A stretch of 64,000 bases of DNA from Bog-756 sp963756515 (GCA_963756515.1 CAVWNV010000007.1:372001-436000), one strand, 5' to 3'; positions 43,064-52,901 are shown, counted from the stretch's first letter. The notes: generated from the letters alone by a model not told the origin. Translations and numbers: made by a program.

Positions 43064-44353
43064 TCAGCCCGCCGAAGAGGCCGCCGCCACTTCCGAGTCC
43101 TCCACGTCGTCGGCCCTGGCGTCGCCGGCCATGGCATCGTCGGCCATGGCGTCGTCGGCGGGCCCGATGCCCCCGTCGCCGGACGCGTCGGTGTCGTCCC
43201 CACCGTCGGTGTGACCGCCGGTGTCGGAGTCGTCCCGGTCGACGAAGTCCCACGTGTCGTCGACCTCGACCGGAGGAGGCAGCTCCCGGGCCGATTTCAT
43301 GGCGGTGGTCAGCGCCTTGGCTACGGCGGAGGCGATCCGCTTGTGCCCTTCGTCGCCGGGGTGGATCCCGTCACCCAAGTGCTCTTCGCTGATGGTGGAC
43401 TTGCCGGCCACCAGGGACAGCGTCGGGTCGCCCGAAGCCATCCGGTCACGGGTCACCGATTCGATGGCGTTGCGGATGTTGGCCAGTGTGGCGCCCAACC
43501 GGTTGGGCTCCTTCTCGGCGTCAGGCCGCACGAAGGGGCTGACCACGACGATCGGGGTCAGGGGATGGCCCTGACGGATCACGTCGAGGAAACCCCTGAA
43601 CCCTTCGGCGACCATGCCCACACTGTGGGGTACCCGACTCCAGCAGCTGGCTCCGTAGGCGATGGAGATGATGTCGGCCGGCAGCGCCGCGATGTGCTCG
43701 GCGGAGACGATCTCACCCCTTCCGGCCGCGGCGAAGCCCAGATTCACGACGTCGAGACCGGCCTTGCGGGCCGCGATGGCCGCCCAACCCTGGGCGGGGC
43801 CGGAGGCGATCCATCCCTGGGTGACCGCATCGCCGTAGGCGATCCACCGCGGCAGGTTCGGGGCCGGGCTGATCCCGCCTTTCACGGCGGTGAGGGACTG
43901 CACCAGCGGTTGCATCCCTTCGGGCAGATAGATGATGGCGGGCTTGTCGGGCGCGTTGGCACCGAGCGACAGGCGGACCATCCCGTCCCCGAGGACCGCC
44001 TCTTCCTCGCACACCTTGCGGCTGCCCCGCCACACCGAGAAGGTGATGCCGGCCCCGTCGCCCCGGTAGCCGAGGTTTCCCGACGTGGTCCGGTAGGCCA
44101 CGTCGACGGCCTCGGCGTCGCCGACCAGCTCGAGCCGGACGCCGACCGGGACGGTGGCGGCGTGCCAGATATCGGCGGGCAATCGGGCCGTGTCGCTCGG
44201 GTTGGCCCGGGGATAGGGCACGTCTCCGGCCGAGGGATACGCGGCGCCTCGGACGAACGGCTCGGGCTGGGCTGGGCGCGGCGTCACCGGTTGCAGACTT
44301 CCATCGACAAACTCCCCTCGTTCACCTGCGTACTCCCGTACTGCCGATTGCAA
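43064..44353 (-). CDS. SGNH/GDSL-type hydrolase-like protein with substituted nucleophile
   Basis: A 429-residue protein with a jelly-roll-like N-terminal domain (about 40-160) and an SGNH domain (about 165-370) of the Lipase_GDSL_3 type. Block I reads WIAYGDAVTQGW; relatives have Ser where this has Ala (codon GCG), so the usual nucleophile is missing. Block II is VVNLGFAAAGRGE, and block V, GDGIHPGDEGH, keeps the Asp and His. The last ~65 residues are very Asp/Ala-rich. The only available start at the 5' end is TTG at 44353, so the true N-terminus is uncertain. The gene-free stretch 44354-44713 follows; apart from two ATTACCACT copies (44353-44361, 44382-44390) I see no clear feature in it. 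Confidence 0.8.
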   Translation of the reverse strand: MQSAVREYAGERGEFVDGSLQPVTPRPAQPEPFVRGAAYPSAGDVPYPRANPSDTARLPADIWHAATVPVGVRLELVGDAEAVDVAYRTTSGNLGYRGDGAGITFSVWRGSRKVCEEEAVLGDGMVRLSLGANAPDKPAIIYLPEGMQPLVQSLTAVKGGISPAPNLPRWIAYGDAVTQGWIASGPAQGWAAIAARKAGLDVVNLGFAAAGRGEIVSAEHIAALPADIISIAYGASCWSRVPHSVGMVAEGFRGFLDVIRQGHPLTPIVVVSPFVRPDAEKEPNRLGATLANIRNAIESVTRDRMASGDPTLSLVAGKSTISEEHLGDGIHPGDEGHKRIASAVAKALTTAMKSARELPPPVEVDDTWDFVDRDDSDTGGHTDGGDDTDASGDGGIGPADDAMADDAMAGDARADDVEDSEVAAASSAG

Positions 44354-44713
44354 TTACCACTCTAAGTAGTGACATGACCACATTACCACTGAGCATGACA
44401 TTCTTCCCAGGGAATCCGACCGGTGGGAGGGCCCGGCGTGCCGCCCCGCTGGACCCACGAACCGGGGGTGGACAGGGGGTGGCCGGAGGGCCGGACAGTT
44501 TCTCCGCCGGCCACGTTTCGAAGGAAAATCCAGTCCAGGGGCCATAGGGAGCGTATTTCGGGTCCACGGGAGGTACCGCCCCGGTTCCCACCAGCGGGTG
44601 GGTTGCGTAGCATGGGCGCGTGTCCACGGGATCGAACGCCAACGGAGTGAAAAATTGCGACGCAACGTGACCGGGCCGGTCTGTCGACCGGTCGAACTCG
44701 GCCTACCCGTCTC

Positions 44714-46141
44714 GTGATCAGCGCGGTGCGAAGGCGATCGATCGGAGCGGTCCTGGTCGTGACCGTGGTCATGGGCGGCGTGGCCTGGCTCGGCTCGTCC
44801 GCCACCGCGGAGGCGGCCTCGCCGGTGCCGCAGATCGCGCCACACGTCTACGCCGGCGGCGGGGTCATCGCCTTCGGGGATGCCTCCCCGTCCATCAACG
44901 CTCCCATCGGCTCGGCCCTCAGCTCGGTCATGGTGGGTATGGCCGTCGACCCGGCCTCGACGGCGGCCCAGCCGGGCTACTGGCTCGTTGCCGCCGACGG
45001 CGGGGTGTTCGCCCAGGGCAGCGCCAGCTTCTACGGCTCGCTCGGGGCCATGCGGATCAACGGGCCCATCGTGGGCATGGCCGCCACGCCGAGCGGCAAG
45101 GGCTACTGGTTGGTGGCGCTGGACGGCGGGGTGTTCTCCTTCGGCGACGCCAATTTCTACGGGTCGATGGGCAGCATCAGGCTGAACAAGCCGGTGGTCG
45201 GTATGGCGTCCACCACAGACGGCAAGGGCTACTGGCTGGTGGCCGCCGACGGCGGCATCTTCTCCTTCGGTGACGCCAAATTCTTCGGATCCATGGGCGG
45301 GTCCCACCTCAACGCGCCCATCACCGGCATGGCCGCATCAGCCACCGGCAACGGCTACTGGATGGTGGGGTCGGACGGGGGAGTGTTCAACTTCGGTGAC
45401 GCCAAATTCTTCGGATCCATGGGCGGGACCACCCTCAACGATCCGGTGGTGGGGATGGCGGCTTCGCCGGGCGGACTGGGCTACGTGATGGTGGCGACCG
45501 ACGGCGGGGTGTTCGCCTTCGGCAACGCCGGCTTCTACGGCTCCCTGGGCGGTGGTTACGGGGGGAACCCGTCCGTGGTGCCCCCCATCGCCGGCATCGC
45601 CCTGTCCCCGGACGCGGCCGGCTACTGGCTGCTCGAGCCGGACGGCTGGTCCTACGGGTTCACCAATCCCCCCAGCGCGGCGCCGAGCTCGACCGCGTCG
45701 GCCATCGTGACCATCGCCAACAGCCAGGTCAACAGCGATCCCGACCGGGGCCAGTACTGCAACCCGTACGGGCCGTGCGAGGAGTGGTGCTCCCTGTTCG
45801 CCACCTGGGTGTGGCAGCACGCCGGTGTCCCCATCCCCTCCTATCCGTTCACCGGGAGCATCTACAACTGGGCCGCGGCCAACACGGCGGTCCTGCCACC
45901 CACGTCCATCCCCCTGCCCGGTGACGCCGTCCTCTACGGCACTTCGCCCTACTCCACCGCCACCTCGGTGCACGTGGGTCTGGTCATGCAGGTGTGGCCG
46001 GACGGAGCCGTGGTGACCATCGAGGGCGACGCCGGACCGGCCCCGTCGGGCTCGTTGGCCGTCGTCATCAACGGCCCCTATCTGCCGTCGCAGTCGAGCT
46101 GGTACAACGGGTTCCCCGTCTACGCCTTCGCCGCCCCCTGA
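44714..46141 (+). CDS. Secreted CHAP-domain cell-wall hydrolase with WLVASDGG-type repeats
   Basis: A 475-residue exported protein. The signal peptide covers the first ~35 residues (RSIGAVLVVTVVMGGVAWLG). About five tandem 42-residue units with the core GYWLVA-DGG-F-FGDA follow (about residues 50-310). The C-terminal domain (about 335-475) is CHAP-like: the catalytic Cys is in CEEWCSLFATWVWQHAGVP and the His in TSVHVGLVMQVWPDG, with VVTIEGDAG after. CHAP domains cleave peptidoglycan peptides or amide bonds, so the repeats probably target the enzyme to the cell surface. The start is a GTG at 44714. The same repeat family is in the gene at 34826. Confidence 0.88.
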   Translation: MISAVRRRSIGAVLVVTVVMGGVAWLGSSATAEAASPVPQIAPHVYAGGGVIAFGDASPSINAPIGSALSSVMVGMAVDPASTAAQPGYWLVAADGGVFAQGSASFYGSLGAMRINGPIVGMAATPSGKGYWLVALDGGVFSFGDANFYGSMGSIRLNKPVVGMASTTDGKGYWLVAADGGIFSFGDAKFFGSMGGSHLNAPITGMAASATGNGYWMVGSDGGVFNFGDAKFFGSMGGTTLNDPVVGMAASPGGLGYVMVATDGGVFAFGNAGFYGSLGGGYGGNPSVVPPIAGIALSPDAAGYWLLEPDGWSYGFTNPPSAAPSSTASAIVTIANSQVNSDPDRGQYCNPYGPCEEWCSLFATWVWQHAGVPIPSYPFTGSIYNWAAANTAVLPPTSIPLPGDAVLYGTSPYSTATSVHVGLVMQVWPDGAVVTIEGDAGPAPSGSLAVVINGPYLPSQSSWYNGFPVYAFAAP

Positions 46142-46161
46142 GCGGTCCTCCGGACCGCTCA
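46139..46161. terminator. Hairpin between convergent genes
   Basis: TGAGCGGTCC (46139-46148) and GGACCGCTCA (46152-46161) form a perfect ten-pair stem with a three-base loop. It contains the stop codons of both converging genes. No T-run follows on either strand, so it is terminator-like but may act with Rho. Confidence 0.6.
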
Positions 46162-47244
46162 GACCCGTGTGACCAGGGACTCGAGCACCCGGGCCCGGTG
46201 ATCGGCGGCAGAGCCCCAGGCGCTGGCCAGTGCCCACGCCCGCTTGAGGAAGAGCTGGAGGTCGCACTCCCACGTGTAGCCGATGGCCCCGTGCACCTGG
46301 AGCGACACCCGGGCGGCCTCGTTGGCGGCGTCGGAGGCGTAGGCCTTGGCCACCGAGGCGGCCCGTGACGCGTCGGGCTGCGCTTCGTCGAGCGCCCAGG
46401 CGGCGGCATAGACCACCGGCCGGGCGAACTCGAGCTGGACCCGGGCCCCGGCCAGCAGGTGCTTGACCGCCTGGAAGCTGCCGATCGGCTTCCCGAACTG
46501 GTGGCGCTCCTTGGCGTAGCCGGCGGCCATGGCGATCATGCGATCGGCCAGTCCGAGGAGCTCGGCGGCCGTGGCCACCGCGGCCCGGTCGGCGGTGCGG
46601 GCCATGGCGGCCCGGGCCTCCGGGCCTGCCGCCAACCGGGTGGCGTCGTCGGGTACCCACCGGGGTAGACCCAGGCGTCGGGTGGGGTCGAGCGAGGACA
46701 CCGGCCGCACGTCGGCGGCGTCGCCGCCCACGACATGGATCTCCGGGCCGTGGCCGTCGCCCGCGGTCGTGAGCACCAACAGGTCGGCCCCGACCGCCCC
46801 GGCCACCACCCGCTCCGGCTCCGGTGGCCGCCCCGACCCCGACCCCGGTGCCGATCCTGACGTGGCCTCGACGGCGGCCGCGGCCCGGCCGGTGGCGATG
46901 GCCTCGAGCCACGGCGTGGTCAGATCGGCCCGGCCCGGCCCCCCGATCTCGGCCAACAGCGGCGCGGCCAGCGCGGTGGTCTCGAGCAGGGGCTCGGGGA
47001 GAGCCACCCGTCCGGCCTCCTCGAGCAGGGGGACCAGGTCCACCAGGCCCAGACCCAGGCCGCCGCGGTCCTCGGGCACGGTCAGGCCGACCACGCCGAG
47101 CTCGGTGAGTATGTCCCACCGGGGCGTCCTGGCGGCCGGATGGTCGAACGAGACCCGGAGGTCCTCGGGGGTGCACTCCTTGGCCAGGATGTGCCGCACC
47201 GCCTCTTGGAACTCGGTCTGTTGCTCGGTGAAGGCGAAGTGCAC
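46159..47244 (-). CDS. Acyl-CoA dehydrogenase, smaller partner subunit type
   Basis: A 361-residue acyl-CoA dehydrogenase-like protein from a GTG at 47244. It begins VHFAFTEQQTEFQEAVRHIL and has ELGVVGLTVPEDRGGLGLGL near residue 50. The C-terminal domain has YAKERHQFGKPIGSFQAVKHLLAG and VHGAIGYTWECDLQLFLKRA. The usual YEGTNEIQR end is absent. Two adjacent dissimilar ACAD genes are the hallmark of the alpha2beta2 enzymes of mycobacterial steroid degradation (e.g. FadE28-FadE29), and this would be the partner of the gene at 47268. The function of the pair is compromised if the partner frameshift is real. Confidence 0.85.
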   Translation of the reverse strand: MHFAFTEQQTEFQEAVRHILAKECTPEDLRVSFDHPAARTPRWDILTELGVVGLTVPEDRGGLGLGLVDLVPLLEEAGRVALPEPLLETTALAAPLLAEIGGPGRADLTTPWLEAIATGRAAAAVEATSGSAPGSGSGRPPEPERVVAGAVGADLLVLTTAGDGHGPEIHVVGGDAADVRPVSSLDPTRRLGLPRWVPDDATRLAAGPEARAAMARTADRAAVATAAELLGLADRMIAMAAGYAKERHQFGKPIGSFQAVKHLLAGARVQLEFARPVVYAAAWALDEAQPDASRAASVAKAYASDAANEAARVSLQVHGAIGYTWECDLQLFLKRAWALASAWGSAADHRARVLESLVTRV

Positions 47245-47267
47245 GGGGATCCGGCCTCCGTTCCCGA

Positions 47268-48445
47268 TCAGCCCCGGGGCAGCCCGAGCATGCGCTCGGC
47301 CACCACGTTTCGTTGGATCTCGTTGGTACCGGCATAGATCGGCCCGGCCAGGGCGAAGAGATAGCCGTCGAGCCAGGGGGCGTCCACGCCGTCGCCGTGG
47401 AACTCGGCCTCGGGGCCGAGCAGGTCCAGGGCGGCCCGGTGGATGGACAGGTCCGTCTCCGACCAGTGGATCTTGTTGGCGCTGGCCTCGGGGCCGACGG
47501 ATCCGCCGTCCAGCACCCTCGTGGCCGTCCACAGCGTGTTGAGCCGGTAGGCCTCGGCATCCATCCAGGCCTGAGCCACGGCGTCGGCGCTCCGGCCCGC
47601 CCGCACCGGGTCCTCGGCCAGGCGATCGGTGTACAGCCCGACCAGGCGGCGGGCGGCCTGGCTGTAGCGGGCCGGACTGCGGAGGCTGAGACCCCGCTCC
47701 GAGCCGGCGGTGGCCATGGCCACGTTCCATCCCGAACCCACCTGGCCCAGGACCTGGTGGTCGGGGACGAAGACATCCTCGAAGAACAGCTCGGCGAAGC
47801 CGGTCTCACCGTCGATCTGGGGGATGGGTCGGACGGTCACACCGGGAGTGGCCAGGTCGATGAGGAAGTAGGTGAGCCCGCGGTGGCGTTCGGCGGCGGG
47901 ATCGGTCCGGAACAGACCGAAGCACCACTGGGCGAATGCACCACGGGAGGCCCAGGTCTTCTGACCGTTGAGCACCCAGCCGTCGTCGCCCGCCGATCGG
48001 ACCGCCTGGCTGCGGATGCCGGCCAGGTCGCTGCCGGCGTCGGGCTCGGACCAGCCCTGGCACCAGATCTCGTCCCCTGAGGCCATGGCCGGGAGGTACC
48101 GCTCCTGTTGGGCCCCGGTGCCGAACTCGAACAGGGTCGGGGCCAGCAGGAAGACCCCGTTCTGGCTGACCCGCAGCGGTGCCTGGGCCCGCCAGTACTC
48201 CTCTTCGAACACCAGCCACTCGACGATGCCCACCCCGCGACCCCGAACTTCTCGGGCCAGGAGACCACCGACCACCGGTCGGCGAACATGGTCTGCTCCC
48301 AGGCCCGATGGGCCTCGAACCCCTCGGCGGTGTCGAGGGAGGGGAGTGAACCGGGGGCGGGAGCGTGTTCGGCCAGCCACGACCGGGCCTCGGCCCGGAA
48401 GGCCTCCTGGTCGGCCGTGAATCGCAGGTCCATCGGTCTGTCCAT
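47268..48445 (-). pseudogene. Acyl-CoA dehydrogenase, frameshifted near the N-terminus
   Basis: The 5' part from ATG 48445 reads MDRPMDLRFTADQEAFRAEA and continues to SWPEKFG. Homology then moves to another frame: GRGVGIVEWLVFEEEYWRA and onwards to the end PIYAGTNEIQRNVVAERML. The break is at the run CCCC at 48241-48244 (GGGG on the coding strand); five G would restore a single frame of about 392 residues. It is either a real single-base deletion or a homopolymer error. The C-terminal motif reads YAGTNEIQR, with Ala where short-chain enzymes have the catalytic Glu. It lies just upstream of the partner ACAD gene and divergent from the thiolase. Confidence 0.85.
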
Positions 48446-48498
48446 GATCGGTTCCGTCGTTCGTGGTCGGGTGGAGGGGCGGGCGCCGGGCCGGCAAG

Positions 48499-48525
48499 GG
48501 AAATCTGACACACCGCCAGATTTCC
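48499..48525. promoter_or_regulatory. Inverted-repeat operator between ACAD and thiolase genes
   Basis: GGAAATCTG (48499-48507) and CAGATTTCC (48517-48525) form a perfect 9-bp inverted repeat around nine bases. Its core, TCTGAC-ACACC-GCCAGA, also occurs in the divergent gap at 58236-58254. It lies 54 bp from the ACAD start and 33 bp from the thiolase start. Confidence 0.55.
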
Positions 48526-48557
48526 GGCAACCACGGCGGATCGGCCACAATGGTGTG

Positions 48558-49763
48558 ATGCCGAACGCCGTGATCGTCGATGTGGTCCGTACCCCGGTCG
48601 GGAAGAGGAACGGCCGGCTGTCGGGATGGCACGCCACCGATCTGGCCGCCCAACCCCTCCGGGCCCTGGTCGAGCGCAACGATCTCGATCCGGCCCAGAT
48701 CGAGGACGTGATCTACGGGTGCACCATGACCGTCGGCGAACAGGCCATGAACATCGGGCGCAACGCGGCCCTGGCGGCCGGCTTCCCCGATACCGTGCCC
48801 GGCACGACGGTCGACCGGCAGTGCGGCTCGGCCCAGCAGGCCATCCACTTCGCGGCCCAGGCCGTCATGTCGGGAGCCATGGACATCGTCATCGGCGGCG
48901 GGGTCGAGTCGATGAGCCGCGTACCCATCGGTTCGACCACCGAGCACGGACCGGGGGAGGCCTACGGCCCCACCGTCCACGATCGCTTCGACTTCATCCA
49001 TCAGGGGCTCAGCGCCGAGGAGATCGCACGCCGATGGGGGATCAGCCGCGAGGCCATGGATCGCTTCTCCCTCCGTTCCCACGATCGGGCCGCCCGGGCC
49101 ATCGCCGAGGGCCGCTTCGAGAACGAGATCGTGCCGCTGGCCACCCGGCGGGCCCGGGTCGAGGACAAGGTGGCCGTGGCCGGCACCGACCAGGGTGATC
49201 CGGCCGGCGAAGGACCCCTGACCTTCGACGAGGGGGTGAGGGCCGGATCGACCTACGAGAAGCTGGCCAGTCTGCCCCCGGCCTTCGCCGAGGACGGGCT
49301 GATCACCGCGGCCAGTTCGTCCCAGATCTCGGACGGCGCCGCCGCCGTACTGGTGATGTCCGAGGAGCGGGTCGGCCAGCTCGGACTGCGTCCCCGGGCC
49401 CGGTTCCACACCTTCGCGGTGGCCGCCAACGACCCGGTGATCATGCTCACCGCGCCCATACCGGCCACCACCCTCGTGCTCGAAAAGTCCAAGCTCTCCC
49501 TCGACGACATCGACCTGATCGAGATCAACGAGGCCTTTGCGTCAGTGGTGTTGGCCTGGGAGCAGGAGCACCACGCCGACATGGACAAGGTCAACGTCAA
49601 CGGTGGGGCCATCGCCATCGGTCATCCGACCGGAGGGTCCGGGGCCCGGCTGATGGCCACCCTGCTCAACGAGATGGAGCGCACCGGAGCCCGCTTCGGT
49701 CTGCAGACCATGTGCGAGGGCGGGGGACAGGCCAACGCCACCATCATCGAGCGGCTCGGGTAG
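48558..49763 (+). CDS. Thiolase (acetyl-CoA acetyltransferase family)
   Basis: A 401-residue thiolase. The nucleophile Cys lies in TVDRQCGSAQQAIHFAAQ near 91. The C-terminal blocks are INEAFASVVLAWEQEH, NVNGGAIAIGHPTGGSGARL and MCEGGGQANATIIERLG, the last carrying the second Cys and glycine-rich loop. The ATG at 48558 is at the start of homology; the frame open further upstream overlaps the divergent ACAD gene. It is paralogous to the thiolase at 33550 and sits in a divergent pair with the ACAD genes, suggesting they act in the same beta-oxidation branch. Confidence 0.94.
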   Translation: MPNAVIVDVVRTPVGKRNGRLSGWHATDLAAQPLRALVERNDLDPAQIEDVIYGCTMTVGEQAMNIGRNAALAAGFPDTVPGTTVDRQCGSAQQAIHFAAQAVMSGAMDIVIGGGVESMSRVPIGSTTEHGPGEAYGPTVHDRFDFIHQGLSAEEIARRWGISREAMDRFSLRSHDRAARAIAEGRFENEIVPLATRRARVEDKVAVAGTDQGDPAGEGPLTFDEGVRAGSTYEKLASLPPAFAEDGLITAASSSQISDGAAAVLVMSEERVGQLGLRPRARFHTFAVAANDPVIMLTAPIPATTLVLEKSKLSLDDIDLIEINEAFASVVLAWEQEHHADMDKVNVNGGAIAIGHPTGGSGARLMATLLNEMERTGARFGLQTMCEGGGQANATIIERLG

Positions 49764-49805
49764 GCCCTCGGCGTCGCGGGCCGCCGAAGCCGACGAAGCT
49801 GTGTT

Positions 49806-52800
49806 CTACTCGGACGCCGCCGTCTCGGGCGCGGTCGACCCGGTCGGCTCGGACGTCTCGGGCGCGACTCCGTCGGTGGCCACCGGCTCGGACCCGCCCG
49901 CTTCGAGTTCCTCGGGCTCCGTGTACGAGACCTGCTTGTTGAAGTCGACGTTGTCGGCCTGGGTCGGGCGGGACATGAGGTACCCCTGGTAGAGATCGCA
50001 GCCCAGTTCGGCCACCCTCTGCAGCTGGACGGGCCGCTCGACTCCCTCGGCCAGGACCACCAGGCCCAGTGCCTTGCTGAGTTGGACGATGGCGGCCACG
50101 ATGGCCTCGTCGTTCTCGAAGGCACCCAGACCGTCGACGAACGACTTGTCGATCTTCAGGATCTTGACCGGGAACCGCTTGAGCTGGGCCAGCGAGGAGT
50201 AGCCCGTTCCGAAGTCGTCGATGGCCAGTCCGACGCCCATCTCGTGGATGCCGCCGAGCATGGCGATCGATGCTGACGTGTCACTCATCAGCATGCTCTC
50301 GGTGACCTCCATGACCAGTGCCTCGGGTGGGAGGCCCGAGTCGGTCAGGGCCGATTCGATGGTCTCGAGCAGCTCAGGGTCGCTCAGCTGATGGGCCGAG
50401 AGGTTGACGGTGATGTAGGCGTTCTCGGCGCCGGGGAGCTCGCGACGCCACGTGGACATGGTCTGGCATGCCTCCCGCAGGACCCAGCGCCCGAGCGAGA
50501 AGATCAGGTCGGTCTCCTCTGCGAACGGGATGAACTCCATCGGGCCCAGGAGTCCCCGCGACGGGTGGTGCCACCGCACGAGTGCCTCCATGGCCACGAT
50601 CCGGTCATCCTTGACCGAGGCGATGGGCTGGTAGTGGACGGCCAACTCGTTGTGATCGATCGAATGGCGCAGATCGTCGTAGATCTCGAGTCGGGCCACG
50701 GACTTGGCCCGGAGGGACTCGTCGAACACCTCGACCCGGGACCGACCCTTGTTCTTGGCCTGGAACATGGCCACGTCGGCCTGCTGGAGGATGTCCTGGG
50801 CCGTTTGGCGGCCCCGCATCACGAAGGAGATCCCGACGCTGGAAGTGACCACCACATTGCGGCCGGTCGACAGCTGCACGGGCTCGGACAGAAGCCTCGA
50901 GTACTCGGTGGCCAGGCTGACGGCCACCTCGACGTCGCGCACGTTCCGGCACAGCACGACGAACTCGTCCCCGGAGAACCGGCTCACGACGTCGCCACCG
51001 CGCACGGCCGACTTGAACCGCTGGGCCAGGGCCAACAGCACCTCGTCCCCGCTGGCGTGGCCGAACGAGTCGTTGACCAGTTTGAACCGGTCCAGATCGA
51101 TGAAGAGCACGGCCAGGTTGGTGCCGCGCTGCATGGACACCAGCAGCTCCCGCTCGAGCTCGTCGTTGAAGAGCGACCGGTTGCCGAGGCCGGTCAGGGA
51201 GTCGTGGTAGGCGAGCCAGTGGAGCTGGGCTTCGGCCGCTTTGCGGTCGGTGACATCGGTGAACGAGCACACCACCACGGGTGACTCGTTCTGGCCGGCG
51301 CCGGACAGGAGTCGCGAGCTGAGCGCCAGCCACTGGCGTCGCCCGCTCCCGTCGGTGACACCGATGACGACGTCGTCCTGGGAGGTGCCGGTGGCCAGGG
51401 TGATGGTGTGGGGGAAGGCCTCGGCCGACATGGGATGGCCGTTGGCCTCGATGGCGATCGACGTCCCGGTGAAGATCTGATGTCCGTGGCCGCCGCCCAG
51501 CCGGTCACCCAGGATCCGTCCGGCCGCCTCGTTGTGGGCCGAGACGTTGCCGTGCTCGTCAAAGAGCACAATGCCCTCGCTGAGTGAGGCCACCACCGCC
51601 TCATACCGTTCCTCTGCCGCCCGTCGGCCTGCTTCGGCCTGTCGGGCATCGGTGAGCTCGGTGCACACCACGACCCACCCGGAGGGTTGGGTGTCGTCGT
51701 CGATCAGGGGGTCGATCGACACCAGCACGTCGACTTCGGACCCGTCCTTGCGCCGATGGCAGCGCTGACCCCGCTCGAGGACGGCGGCACTGTCCGTGCG
51801 GTTGGACGTGACCACCGCGGCGATGGAGAGGCCTGCCACCTCGGCCTCGGTCCATCCGTAGATGGCCCGGGCCGCCTCGTTCCAACTCTCGATCTTGCCT
51901 TCGGCGTCGATTCCGATGATGGCGTCGGAGACGTGCGCCACCAGGCTGGCCCGGTATCGGTTGGCCGCCTCCGCCGCCCGCCGTTCGGAGATGTCCCGCA
52001 TGATGACCTGGTAGGCCGGCTCGCCGGCCCAACTGGTCCGGACGCTGGTCACCTCCATCACGTTGACGGCCCCGTCGGTGGCGATGATGCGGGCCTCGCC
52101 ATGCTCGACGAACTGACCGTCTTCTTTGAGCGCGGCGATGCGCTCGATGGTGTCGACGATATCGTTGGGATGCACAAAGTCGGTGATTGGCCGACCGATA
52201 TGGTCGGTGATTGAACCGCCACCGGCCAGCGCGATCGCGGCGCGGTTGCCGTAGACCATTTTTCCGTTTTGGTGCACCACGACAGCGTCCGGGGAGACCT
52301 CGGTCAGGAGGCGGTAGCGATCGACCATGCCGCCCACCTCGCGCTGGAACTTCTCCTGGGCCGTCACGTCGATGACTACGCCCGTGTAGAACATCGGCGC
52401 GTCTTCCGAATGATCCTTCGGTCGCCCCGGGGCGATGACCGGGGAGGCCCGGACGACCACGCTGTGGTCCACTCCGTCTGGGCAGGTGAGTGTGAGGTGA
52501 AGGTCGAAGTCGGCCAAGGAGGTGCCCTGCCGAATGGGGGTGAGGACCGAGGCCAGAATGGCCTCTCCGAGATCGCCACCATCCGTGCCGGCCGGGGTGA
52601 CCGCCATCCGTCCGGGATCGCCGGCCGCGGTTCGCTCCGGTGGGTCGCCGATATGGACGGAGAACCCTGCGGCGCCGGGTGCGAACCCGAAGAGCCCCTC
52701 GACGGGCGAGGACCAGACCACTACGTCATCGGTACAGCTGTAGATCCAGGTGACCGTGGGCAGTCCGTTGCCGGAAAGATCGACGTCGTGAGACAGCTCG

Positions 52801-52892
52801 AACGTCCGATCGGCGAAGATCGTCTCGTCACGTTCGATGCGATCGAAGGAAAGTGTGCGGTTCCGGTCCCCGAAGCTATTTGCCGTGACCAT
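49806..52892 (-). CDS. PAS-PAS-PAS-GGDEF-EAL c-di-GMP turnover protein
   Basis: A 1028-residue sensor protein with no evident membrane span. A PAS-like N-terminal region (about 45-180) precedes three PAS domains (about 190-310, 312-430 and 435-560). A GGDEF domain (about 570-735) follows, with the active-site motif as SGDEF near 638. The EAL domain (about 745-985) has EALVRW near 767, NLSAHQL, EVTES, DDFGTGYSSL and KIDKSFVDGL, so the phosphodiesterase residues look intact. The tail is acidic. It may make or break c-di-GMP depending on PAS input. A sigma-28-type promoter lies immediately upstream, giving an almost leaderless message. Confidence 0.93.
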   Translation of the reverse strand: MVTANSFGDRNRTLSFDRIERDETIFADRTFELSHDVDLSGNGLPTVTWIYSCTDDVVVWSSPVEGLFGFAPGAAGFSVHIGDPPERTAAGDPGRMAVTPAGTDGGDLGEAILASVLTPIRQGTSLADFDLHLTLTCPDGVDHSVVVRASPVIAPGRPKDHSEDAPMFYTGVVIDVTAQEKFQREVGGMVDRYRLLTEVSPDAVVVHQNGKMVYGNRAAIALAGGGSITDHIGRPITDFVHPNDIVDTIERIAALKEDGQFVEHGEARIIATDGAVNVMEVTSVRTSWAGEPAYQVIMRDISERRAAEAANRYRASLVAHVSDAIIGIDAEGKIESWNEAARAIYGWTEAEVAGLSIAAVVTSNRTDSAAVLERGQRCHRRKDGSEVDVLVSIDPLIDDDTQPSGWVVVCTELTDARQAEAGRRAAEERYEAVVASLSEGIVLFDEHGNVSAHNEAAGRILGDRLGGGHGHQIFTGTSIAIEANGHPMSAEAFPHTITLATGTSQDDVVIGVTDGSGRRQWLALSSRLLSGAGQNESPVVVCSFTDVTDRKAAEAQLHWLAYHDSLTGLGNRSLFNDELERELLVSMQRGTNLAVLFIDLDRFKLVNDSFGHASGDEVLLALAQRFKSAVRGGDVVSRFSGDEFVVLCRNVRDVEVAVSLATEYSRLLSEPVQLSTGRNVVVTSSVGISFVMRGRQTAQDILQQADVAMFQAKNKGRSRVEVFDESLRAKSVARLEIYDDLRHSIDHNELAVHYQPIASVKDDRIVAMEALVRWHHPSRGLLGPMEFIPFAEETDLIFSLGRWVLREACQTMSTWRRELPGAENAYITVNLSAHQLSDPELLETIESALTDSGLPPEALVMEVTESMLMSDTSASIAMLGGIHEMGVGLAIDDFGTGYSSLAQLKRFPVKILKIDKSFVDGLGAFENDEAIVAAIVQLSKALGLVVLAEGVERPVQLQRVAELGCDLYQGYLMSRPTQADNVDFNKQVSYTEPEELEAGGSEPVATDGVAPETSEPTGSTAPETAASE

Positions 52893-52901
52893 AGGCCCTC
52901 A

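Noticed and set aside
44400..44713. c-di-AMP (ydaO) riboswitch before the CHAP-domain gene
   Set aside because: Such riboswitches often precede actinobacterial cell-wall hydrolase genes, but I could not find the conserved core in this GC-rich gap.
48446..49409. Minus-strand coding sequence upstream of the frameshifted ACAD
   Set aside because: The open frame there is antisense to the thiolase at 48558 and shows no homology.
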